From Saprospiraceae bacterium (GTDB lineage Bacteria > Bacteroidota > Bacteroidia > Chitinophagales > Saprospiraceae), in the NCBI GenBank assembly GCA_023300255.1, contig JALZWC010000198.1, positions 1-9,411 on the forward strand: DNA of 9,411 nt, read 5' to 3'. Below are positions 1 through 6,349 of the stretch, piece after piece (within the stretch, counting starts at the first letter, position 1; each line of letters opens with the position of its first letter). Both the position numbers and the translations under genes were made by a program. The notes below the pieces were generated by a model. The model saw only the letters and a list, made by a program, of their open reading frames with translations. It searched no databases and had not been told where the DNA came from.

Positions 1-551
1 AATTTGAAAAATTACACGAAGGGGGAGTTAGAGGAGTACGTTTTAATTTTGTCAAACACCTTGGTGGTGCACCTGATTTAGTCGGGATGAAAAATGTGCT
101 AGAACGAGTCAAACAGTTTGGGTGGCATTTGGTGATTCATGTCAATGCAGAAGACATTATCGAATATGAAAGCTTTTTTAGCCAGTTTAAAGACATGAAT
201 ATCGTCGTAGATCATATGGGAAAAATACCGACCAATCTAGGTGTTGAACAACCTGCCTTTAAACTTTTACTAGAATTTATGCAGCGAGAAAACTGGTGGG
301 TAAAAGTGAGTGGGTCTGAAAGAAATTCAACAGCAGGCCCTCCATTTTATGATGCAGTACCTTATGCACAGGCTTTAATTAAAGTAGCACCTGATCGTTG
401 TATTTGGGGAACAGATTTTCCACATCCAAATATTAAAGAACATATGCCCAATGATGGAGATTTAGTAGATTTGTTGGCCTTATTCGGAGACGAACGTATC
501 TTGCAAAAGGTTTTAGTAGATAATCCGAATACTTTATATTGGAATGATTAA
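1..551 (+). CDS. Amidohydrolase family protein, LigI-like (partial, 5' end missing)
   Basis: The reading frame is open from base 3 with no stop to the left edge, so the gene enters from outside; 182 residues are visible and the ATG at 87 is probably internal. The family (amidohydrolase 2, TIM barrel, metal-dependent or metal-independent hydrolases) is usually about 260-290 residues. Visible hallmarks, numbered from the first visible residue: GVRGVRFN at 8-15, a histidine strand LVIHVNAED at 43-51, VDHMGK at 69-74, WVKVSGSER at 99-107, and the C-terminal GTDFPHPN at 136-143. Its Asp138 matches the catalytic Asp of this superfamily. The closest well-known member is 2-pyrone-4,6-dicarboxylate lactonase (LigI), which hydrolyses a lactone in aromatic catabolism; here the substrate is unknown. 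An aldo/keto reductase follows 50 bp downstream on the same strand, so the two may be co-transcribed. Family assignment is secure; exact reaction is not. Confidence 0.85.
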   Translation, partial: FEKLHEGGVRGVRFNFVKHLGGAPDLVGMKNVLERVKQFGWHLVIHVNAEDIIEYESFFSQFKDMNIVVDHMGKIPTNLGVEQPAFKLLLEFMQRENWWVKVSGSERNSTAGPPFYDAVPYAQALIKVAPDRCIWGTDFPHPNIKEHMPNDGDLVDLLALFGDERILQKVLVDNPNTLYWND

Positions 552-564
552 CAGCGGGCGTTGT

Positions 565-600
565 TTTTCATTTTCATTTACATTTTAATTTTCATTTAAA
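565..600. repeat. Degenerate hexanucleotide tandem repeat before the aldo/keto reductase start
   Basis: Six consecutive 6-bp units fit the pattern TTTNNA: ttttca, ttttca, tttaca, ttttaa, ttttca, tttaaa. The tract fills most of the 50-bp gap between the amidohydrolase stop and the ATG at 602, ending one base before the start codon. It takes the place where a ribosome binding site would lie and contains no purine-rich Shine-Dalgarno sequence. A/T-rich leaders are usual in Bacteroidota, so composition alone may explain part of the pattern. Confidence 0.5.
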
Positions 601-601
601 A

Positions 602-1585
602 ATGATTTATAAAAAGATTGGGAATTCCCATTTAGAAGTTTCTGGAGTATGTTTGGGTATGATGACCTATGGCTCGAAAGAGTGGCGACCTTGGGTATTA
701 GACCAACAAGAAGATTGTGATACCCATGTCAAACGGTGTTTAGATTTAGGCATTAATTTCTTTGATACGGCAAATATTTATTCCTCCGGAGTGAGCGAAA
801 TAATGACGGGTAAAGCCCTGAAAAAGTTAGCAAAAAGAGAAGATGTAATAATTGCTACTAAAGTCGGCTTACCTGTTCCCAAAGACCCTACTCAAAAAGG
901 ATTGTCCAAAGCTCAAATCCTAAAACATGTTGACCAATCACTTAAAAATTTACAAACAGACTACATAGATTTATACCAAATTCATCGTTGGGATTATAAT
1001 ACGCCCATCGAAGAAACAATGGAAATTTTACATCAATTAGTACAATCTGGAAAAGTTCGATATATCGGCGCATCAAGTATGTACGCTTGGCAATTTTGTA
1101 AGGCGAATTATATAGCAGATTTGAACGGCTGGACTCGATTTGTCAGTATGCAAAATCATTATAATATCCTTTATCGAGAAGAAGAAAGAGAGATGAATAA
1201 ATACTGCGCAGCTGAAAATATATCATTACTACCTTGGAGTCCAGTTGCTAGAGGGATTGTTAATGGGACTCGTACTCGTACCCAAGCAACTACTTTAAGA
1301 AGTAAAACAGATGGCTATGGCAAAAAACTCTATAATCGAGAAATTGATTTTAAAGTAGCGGATGCTGTAATGGAGGTCGCCAAAAATAAAGGAGTTAGTG
1401 GTGCTGAAATTGCTTTGGCTTGGTTGCATCAACAACCAATGATGGCCGCACCTATATTTGGCGCGACTCAGCTTTGGCATATTGAAGAGGCGGCTCATTC
1501 CGTTGATGTAAAATTAACTCCTGAAGAGATTGAAATCATTGAAGCTCCTTATGAAGTGAATATTGTGAAACCTTGGAATCTTTAG
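602..1585 (+). CDS. Aldo/keto reductase, YajO/Tas-like
   Basis: This is a 327-residue cytosolic NAD(P)H-dependent oxidoreductase of the aldo/keto reductase superfamily, a full-length (beta/alpha)8 barrel. The catalytic tetrad is intact: Asp55 and Tyr60 in FFDTANIYSSG, Lys87 in IIATKVGL, and His128 in LYQIHRWD. Other family blocks are the N-terminal strand LEVSGVCLGMMTYG (11-24), GKVRYIGAS (150-158), the cofactor-side SMQNHYNIL (182-190), LLPWSPVARG (209-218), and a C-terminal coenzyme site around APIFGATQLWHIEEA (283-297) followed by LTPEEI (305-310). The last block and overall length fit the E. coli YajO-like subgroup rather than classic aldose reductases. Substrate is unknown; an aldehyde or ketone is expected. 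The start is the ATG directly after the hexamer tract; no alternative upstream start is in frame after the preceding stop. It follows the lactonase-like gene by 50 bp, so a shared catabolic transcript is plausible. Confidence 0.93.
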   Translation: MIYKKIGNSHLEVSGVCLGMMTYGSKEWRPWVLDQQEDCDTHVKRCLDLGINFFDTANIYSSGVSEIMTGKALKKLAKREDVIIATKVGLPVPKDPTQKGLSKAQILKHVDQSLKNLQTDYIDLYQIHRWDYNTPIEETMEILHQLVQSGKVRYIGASSMYAWQFCKANYIADLNGWTRFVSMQNHYNILYREEEREMNKYCAAENISLLPWSPVARGIVNGTRTRTQATTLRSKTDGYGKKLYNREIDFKVADAVMEVAKNKGVSGAEIALAWLHQQPMMAAPIFGATQLWHIEEAAHSVDVKLTPEEIEIIEAPYEVNIVKPWNL

Positions 1586-1600
1586 ATAAGAATTTATAAG

Positions 1601-1629
1601 AATCCATTCTGGCCTACAGAATGGATTTT
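1601..1629 (+). terminator. Hairpin downstream of the aldo/keto reductase, likely transcription terminator
   Basis: A perfect 10-bp stem (AATCCATTCT at 1601-1610 with AGAATGGATT at 1618-1627) encloses a 7-base loop and is followed by a short TTTTAG. It begins 16 bases after the stop codon at 1585. The stem is only moderately GC-rich and the T-run is short, so it may be a weak intrinsic terminator or an mRNA 3'-end stabiliser. Confidence 0.6.
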
Positions 1630-1710
1630 AGTAACCTAGGGGCAATAATCTTTGAGTTGAGAAGAAGGTTAGTCAATATGGAAGATCTTGCTAGTGGTGT
1701 ATTAATTTTA

Positions 1711-1792
1711 TTGATTTCCTCACGCAGAGAAAAGCGGCGTTCCTACTAGGCTCTGCGGGCTTTGCGAACTCTGCGTGAAATATATAAATCAA
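1711..1792. repeat. Palindromic 'CTCTGCG' intergenic repeat with 9-bp tandem units
   Basis: This lies in the 247-bp spacer between the converging reductase and RND genes. Nested inverted repeats share a centre near 1747-1751: TTGATTT (1711-1717) with AAATCAA (1786-1792), CACGCAGAG (1721-1729) with CTCTGCGTG (1769-1777), AAAGC (1731-1735) with GCTTT (1759-1763), and a central CCTACTAGG (1742-1750). The right half also reads as three exact-period 9-bp units: ctctgcggg (1751-1759), ctttgcgaa (1760-1768), ctctgcgtg (1769-1777). From memory, similar TTTGCG/CTCTGCG phrases recur between genes in Bacteroidota and some other phyla, so this is probably a REP-like interspersed repeat. It may also serve as a 3'-end hairpin for the minus-strand efflux operon. 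Confidence 0.6.
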
Positions 1793-1832
1793 CAATTTTG
1801 ATAAACCACCGTTTTGCTTTAGTTAATGCATC

Positions 1833-4800
1833 TTACCCTCTAGTAAACCACTTATATAAAACAGGCACCACTAACAAAGTCATCAAAGTAGAAGATAGCA
1901 TCCCACCAATAATCGTCCAACCAAGTGGGGACCATAAATTAGTAGCAGAAGCGGTCAAAGGTAGTAAACCTAAAATAGTCGTAATAGTAGTGAGTACGAT
2001 AGGTACTAATCGACGCTCGCATCCCTGCTGAATCGCCTGCAATCGATCCATCCCCGTAGCGCGTAATTGATTAATATAGTCCACCATAATGATGGAACTA
2101 TTGACGACTATACCAATGAGACTGACGAATCCTACAAAAGCAAAAAATGAAAAAGACCAACCCGTAAGATATAAAGCTATAAATGATCCACTAATAGCCA
2201 AAGGAATAGCCGCGAAAACGGCAATAGGTTGTAAAATCGAACGAAACTGTAAAACCAAAACGGCAAAAATAGCTACTTGTGCTAGTACCAAAATGATCCC
2301 TAAATCACCAAAGGCTTTCTGTTGGTCTTCATATTCTCCAGAGGCAAAAAAGGAGTATCCTTCTGGTAAAGTAATTTGTTTTAGAGAGTCCAGAATATCA
2401 ATTGTAAGAGGTACGGCCATATCTGAATCAACAACGCCCGCTAATACACCTGCATATCGATTCAAACCTTTATGTAGTATTTGGCTATTAGCAGGGGAGA
2501 ATTCTATATCTGCTACTTGGCGTAAGGGCACTTGCCCACCTGCTGGAGTAGCGAAATAAATTTTATTAAAATCACTAATTCCTGGTTCTTCGTCAAAAGG
2601 TAGTCTTACAATTAAAGGATAATCTTCTCCATCCTCAAACGCTACTTTATCAAATTGTAATCCCGTTAAGCTCGCTCTCACTGTTTGGTCAAAATTTAAA
2701 TAGGACAAGTTGACCATGCCTGCTTTTTCTTTATTTAAGGAAATGTTTAACTCTGTTTTATCGACACTTAAGGGATTGCTGATATTAATGATGCCATCTG
2801 TATTTTTTAAAATAGTTTCCACTTTGCCAGCCAATACTTTAAGCGTATCTAAGTTATTACCTAAAATCTGAATTTCAATTGGAGCATTCGTAGGGGCACC
2901 ATTTTTTAATTCACTAAGCGTGATTTTTGCACCGGGATAGTCGCTAAAAGTTGTTCTAAGTTCGGCCAATGTATTATAGAATTTTCGAGGATTCCATTTT
3001 TTAAAATTGACCATTATTTGGCCATAGTTCTTTTGTGCTTGGGCTGGAATTCTATTATAATAAATCTGTGGATTGCCATTTCCTACATTCGCTGCATAAT
3101 TTAATACATAGTCCATCGTATCCAAAGTCTGTTCTACCTGCCTAACCACTTCATCTGTTTTTTTGATATTTGTTCCTTTGGGCGTTTCTATATCAATTAA
3201 TATCAGCGCTTTATCTGCTGTAGGAAAGAAACTAACGCCAATAGCAGGAAATAAACTGATACTATAAACCGTCAAGGCAATAGCGAATAATAATAATATC
3301 CACCCTCTTTTTAGAGAGAATTGCAAAATTGGTCGATAGGCTTTTTCTGTAAACCATTTCAATATTTTATCTACTATACTCGGCTTGGGTTCAGGTGTGA
3401 ATTTTAATACTTTACTCGCCAAAATAGGAGAAAGCGTCAATGCCAACAATAGAGATACAATTAGGGTTATCATGACTGTCACAGGTAAGGAACGCAAAAA
3501 ACCTCCTGCACCACCACCCAATTGTGTTAGCGGAAAAAAGGATAATAAGGTGGTAATTGTAGAACTAATAATTGCAAAACCAACTTCCCCTGTTCCTTTG
3601 GCCGCCGCCTCTTTTAAAGGTAGTCCTTGCTTAACAAAACGATTGATATTTTCTACCACAACTATTCCATTATCCACTAACAATCCTAATGCGATCACTA
3701 ATGCTGCGATAGAAATTTGTTGTAAACCAAAACCTAGCCCGCTCAAAATAGCTAAAGAAATAATGATACATAGCGGAATGATCACCATAATAATAAACGC
3801 AGAACGCCAACCCAAAAACAAGAGAATAATCAAGCCTACTAATAAAACACCTTGTAATAGATTATTGAAAAAATCATTAATTCTAGCGTCCACAGCAGGT
3901 GCTTGTTCAAAGGCTGTAAATAACTCAATATTCGGCGGTATCTTTTCTTGAAAAGAAACTTCTACCGCTTTAATTTCTTCTGCAATTTTTAAAATATTAT
4001 TGCCATCTTTTAATTTTAAAGAAATATAGAGGGCATTTTTACCATTAAATCTACCGATCCATCGAGTATCTTCATAGTCCATTGTTACCGCCGCAATATC
4101 TCTGAGATAAACTATGTTTCCATTGCTTGCTGTAATAACAGTATTTTGAATGTCTTGTAGATTTTTATAGCCTCCCGTTGTTTTTAGACTAAAAGATTTT
4201 CCTTGTGCATTAACTGACCCTCCAGGAATATTGGCATTGTTTTGTCCTAGTATATTCAACACTTGTTGTAGAGCAATATTTTGACTAGCCATCCGCTGAA
4301 AATCTAGAGAGATACGAACTTCTTCTTCCGGATAAGCTTCAATATCTATTCCTTTTAGCCCGTCTATTTTTTTTAATTCCTTTTCAAAATCTTCTGCATA
4401 ATCTAATAATCGACTATAAGCAACAGATTCTGAGACCATCGCAAACTGGTGAATGACTGTTCGGTTGGAAGGCTTGTATTGAAACACTTCAAAAGACACA
4501 ATTCCATCAGGTAAATTTGCTCGTATACTATTCGCTTCTCTTGTTACTTCATCAAATTTATCATCTGGATCTATTGAAAAACTGCCTTGGACAGAGATGT
4601 TAACGATGCCCTCTTGTATAAAGGTTTGAATTTCATCTATATCATCTATATCATCTAACGCCTCTTCTAAAGGATCGGCAATTAAATTCTCCATATCCTG
4701 TGGACTAGTTCCTGGATAAATCACAACAATATTATAAAAAGGAAAATTAACAGATGGATCTTCTGAACGAGGCATTCGATCCAAGGATTGCATACCAACA

Positions 4801-4868
4801 ACGATACTAATCAATACCATAATTAGTACGAATTGAGCATTTTTTATGGAGATATTTGGTAGATTCAT
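1833..4868 (-). CDS. RND-family efflux pump permease (AcrB/HAE1-like inner-membrane subunit)
   Basis: This 1011-residue protein (AcrB is 1049) is the proton-driven pump of a tripartite efflux system. It has the duplicated RND architecture: TM1 at about 10-30, a large periplasmic loop to about 330, TM2-TM6 at about 332-485, TM7 near 523-543, a second periplasmic loop to about 855, and TM8-TM12 to the C-terminus. The early motif VVIYPGTSPQDMENLI (about 48-63) is a family signature. The TM4 motif is LLVDNGIVVVEN, with Asp399 matching AcrB Asp407 while Asp408 is replaced by Asn400. The TM10 motif GIVVNSSIIMVDY has Asn923 where AcrB has Lys940. RRLVPIVLTT in TM11 keeps the conserved Arg and Thr. 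A short acidic run LDDIDDIDE near residue 70 comes from a 9-bp DNA repeat (4632-4658). It is the last gene of a channel-adaptor-pump operon, separated from the adaptor by 384 bp that contains a palindromic element. Substrate is unknown: drug, bile salt, lipid or metal cannot be told apart here. Confidence 0.95.
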   Translation of the reverse strand: MNLPNISIKNAQFVLIMVLISIVVGMQSLDRMPRSEDPSVNFPFYNIVVIYPGTSPQDMENLIADPLEEALDDIDDIDEIQTFIQEGIVNISVQGSFSIDPDDKFDEVTREANSIRANLPDGIVSFEVFQYKPSNRTVIHQFAMVSESVAYSRLLDYAEDFEKELKKIDGLKGIDIEAYPEEEVRISLDFQRMASQNIALQQVLNILGQNNANIPGGSVNAQGKSFSLKTTGGYKNLQDIQNTVITASNGNIVYLRDIAAVTMDYEDTRWIGRFNGKNALYISLKLKDGNNILKIAEEIKAVEVSFQEKIPPNIELFTAFEQAPAVDARINDFFNNLLQGVLLVGLIILLFLGWRSAFIIMVIIPLCIIISLAILSGLGFGLQQISIAALVIALGLLVDNGIVVVENINRFVKQGLPLKEAAAKGTGEVGFAIISSTITTLLSFFPLTQLGGGAGGFLRSLPVTVMITLIVSLLLALTLSPILASKVLKFTPEPKPSIVDKILKWFTEKAYRPILQFSLKRGWILLLFAIALTVYSISLFPAIGVSFFPTADKALILIDIETPKGTNIKKTDEVVRQVEQTLDTMDYVLNYAANVGNGNPQIYYNRIPAQAQKNYGQIMVNFKKWNPRKFYNTLAELRTTFSDYPGAKITLSELKNGAPTNAPIEIQILGNNLDTLKVLAGKVETILKNTDGIINISNPLSVDKTELNISLNKEKAGMVNLSYLNFDQTVRASLTGLQFDKVAFEDGEDYPLIVRLPFDEEPGISDFNKIYFATPAGGQVPLRQVADIEFSPANSQILHKGLNRYAGVLAGVVDSDMAVPLTIDILDSLKQITLPEGYSFFASGEYEDQQKAFGDLGIILVLAQVAIFAVLVLQFRSILQPIAVFAAIPLAISGSFIALYLTGWSFSFFAFVGFVSLIGIVVNSSIIMVDYINQLRATGMDRLQAIQQGCERRLVPIVLTTITTILGLLPLTASATNLWSPLGWTIIGGMLSSTLMTLLVVPVLYKWFTRG

Positions 4869-4950
4869 TTATTAGGAAATTACTAAATTGATTATTGGGT
4901 CGAAGTTGCTGACACCTTTTCGTAGACCATAGATATCGGTCATTTTCTAA

Positions 4951-5211
4951 ATCTATTGATGCCCCATAATTTTTTTGTGCTAAAAAAGGGCGTAGCTCTG
5001 ACCCCGTCTATAGGAGAATGCTGTCGAAAAACCCTAAAGGAGCATCGCTTCGACCCCGTAAAATAGACGGTGACGAAGCTACGCTCCTTTAGGACATTTG
5101 AAAATGGTATTCCTATAGACGGGGTCGAGCCTGTCGTGCTGCCAGGCAGGAGCTAACGCCCCTATATTTCCTAGAATTCTATACTAAAAAAGATGTGGGG
5201 TATCAATAGAT
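4951..5211. mobile_element. Putative MITE: 261-bp palindromic non-coding element between adaptor and pump genes
   Basis: This fills most of the 384-bp gap (4869-5252) inside the efflux operon. Terminal inverted repeats are 4951-4976 and 5186-5211: the outer 16 bases (ATCTATTGATGCCCCA on the left) match with one mismatch, and about 22 of 26 match overall, ending in a T-run. Directly outside each end is the same 7-mer TTTCTAA (4944-4950 and 5212-5218), which looks like a target-site duplication. Removing the element and one copy would leave a 116-bp spacer. Inside are a perfect 16-bp inverted repeat (5000-5015 with 5111-5126) and an 18/20 inverted repeat (5033-5052 with 5074-5093), both centred on 5063. 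No ORF of useful size or transposase is present, so it would be non-autonomous. The rest of the gap (4869-4943 and 5219-5252) shows only a small hairpin, AAGAG/CTCTT at 5231-5245. The palindrome and direct repeats are directly visible; the MITE name is inference. Confidence 0.65.
4988..5160. repeat. Four-copy internal repeat unit of the palindromic element (two forward, two inverted)
   Basis: A core of roughly GCGTAGCTTCGACCCCGTCT occurs four times. Two copies read on the plus strand (4988-5015 and 5039-5065) and two on the minus strand (5089-5062 and 5160-5111). The fourth copy carries about 20 extra bases (around 5129-5150) with its own CCTG/CAGG inverted repeat. The head-to-head arrangement is what generates the nested hairpins. 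In RNA from either strand the whole segment could fold into a long stem with the central loop near 5063. Confidence 0.6.
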
Positions 5212-5252
5212 TTTCTAAGTGTCGGATATCAAGAGTCCGTCTCTTAGCCTGA

Positions 5253-6305
5253 CTATTCTACAATATTCACCTCCAACCCATCTTTTAAATAAGCTGCGCC
5301 ATCTGTAACTACTTGCTCTATACCTTCCAGCTGATTCTCAGTGACTGTGAAAAAATCATTCCCAATGTAGAGCGGAATTATACTTTTTTTAATAGCTCTG
5401 TCGTCTTGAATCGTATAAACGTTGGCTTGCTTTTGATAGCCTTCCACTAAAGCATTAATAGGTACTTTTATATAGGCATCTTGTTTGGATGGAAAGAGTT
5501 TTACTTTTCCAATAAAACCATTTTTTAATAGCTTTCCTTTTTGGGAACGAATTGATAATTCGATAGGAAAAACCCCCGTTCTAGGATCTGCTGCTTCTGC
5601 AATCTCAGAAACGCTTGCTTTAAAAATACTAGTAGGATAGGCATCAAAAATCACATTTGCCTTATCACCTAATCGTATACGTATGATGTCCTTATCTGCT
5701 ACGCCAATATTTAGCGCAAAGCCTTTTCCATTATTAGTAGCTATTCTGAAAACAGGCGTTCCTGGCCCAATTAATTCATTATTTTCTGAGAAACGTTTTA
5801 ATATTCTGCCACTTACAGGCGCAACTATTTTGGCGTATTGTTGATTGAATTCTGCGATAGCTAAGTCTGATTTTGCAACAGCGACTTGGGTACTCAAATC
5901 TTCTACATTTTCTAGTGTAGCGGCTGTATCTGCATACATTTTTTTAATCCTAGCTAAATCTCTTTCCCATTTCTGCACTGCCTGTTTGGCTTTCATTACT
6001 TGGGCATCAATTTCTGTTGTACTAATACTAGCTAATAATTGTCCTTTTTTTACAGACTGGGTTTCTTTGGCATATAGTTTATTAATGATGCCCCCTATTT
6101 TAAAAGACAAATTAATTTCTGCTTTAGAACCGATGATACCACTTGCTGCTATAGGAATGGGTGCAGTAGTTAATGTGATAGGACTTAACCGTACAGAGGT
6201 GAGTTTTGTTTGTGCTACAGTTTTAGTTTGTTTCTCATCTATATAGTTTTCTTTGCAACTACTGAAGAGGGAGAGTAGTAAAAGGAAAAGTAGTAATTGC
6301 TTCAT
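5253..6305 (-). CDS. RND efflux periplasmic adaptor (membrane fusion protein, HlyD/AcrA family), lipoprotein
   Basis: This 350-residue adaptor connects the inner-membrane RND pump to the outer-membrane channel. The N-terminus is a lipoprotein signal peptide: MKQ, a leucine-rich stretch, then FSSC with the lipidated Cys at position 17. The mature protein should therefore be anchored by lipid, facing the periplasm. Domains in order: a short beta strand region (about 35-65), first half of the lipoyl domain with GGIINKLYAKETQSVKKGQL (71-90), an alpha-helical hairpin rich in Ala, Lys and Glu (about 98-158), second lipoyl half VAPVSGRILK (161-170), a beta-barrel (about 195-270), and a membrane-proximal domain (about 277-350) with VPINALVEG. 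The helical hairpin is of AcrA/MexA-like short length. The upstream TolC-type gene ends 44 bp before its ATG and the pump gene lies 384 bp downstream, so all three are very probably one operon. No Shine-Dalgarno sequence precedes the start. Confidence 0.94.
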   Translation of the reverse strand: MKQLLLFLLLLSLFSSCKENYIDEKQTKTVAQTKLTSVRLSPITLTTAPIPIAASGIIGSKAEINLSFKIGGIINKLYAKETQSVKKGQLLASISTTEIDAQVMKAKQAVQKWERDLARIKKMYADTAATLENVEDLSTQVAVAKSDLAIAEFNQQYAKIVAPVSGRILKRFSENNELIGPGTPVFRIATNNGKGFALNIGVADKDIIRIRLGDKANVIFDAYPTSIFKASVSEIAEAADPRTGVFPIELSIRSQKGKLLKNGFIGKVKLFPSKQDAYIKVPINALVEGYQKQANVYTIQDDRAIKKSIIPLYIGNDFFTVTENQLEGIEQVVTDGAAYLKDGLEVNIVE

Positions 6306-6349
6306 CGTTTTATACTTGATTTGGTGATTTCTTTAATTTCTTTTTAGGA

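Noticed and set aside
1295..1498. Minus-strand open frame of 67 codons
   Set aside because: Inside the aldo/keto reductase gene on the opposite strand; no family features.
1762..2031. Open frame of 89 codons overlapping the spacer and the pump's 3' end
   Set aside because: It begins inside the palindromic CTCTGCG repeat and runs antisense to the pump's last transmembrane helices; no independent support.
2089..2559. Open frame of 156 codons on the plus strand
   Set aside because: It is antisense to the well-supported RND pump gene, has low-complexity Lys/Thr/Ala-rich composition and matches no family I recognise.
3385..3951. Open frame of 188 codons on the plus strand
   Set aside because: Lies wholly opposite the conserved TM2-TM6 region of the RND pump; its composition is what a complementary-frame translation of that region gives.
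4951..5211. CRISPR array or riboswitch reading of the repeated core units
   Set aside because: The four copies are in mixed orientation with no regular unique spacers, and no known riboswitch core is recognisable; a palindromic insertion explains them better.
4930..5230. Extension of the palindrome beyond the direct repeats through GATATC on both sides
   Set aside because: Matches outside the TTTCTAA copies are weak (about 13 of 19) and GATATC is self-complementary, so chance is a sufficient explanation.
5845..6246. Open frame of 133 codons on the plus strand, hydrophobic
   Set aside because: Antisense to the adaptor's coiled-coil and lipoyl region; apparent hydrophobicity is a complement artefact.
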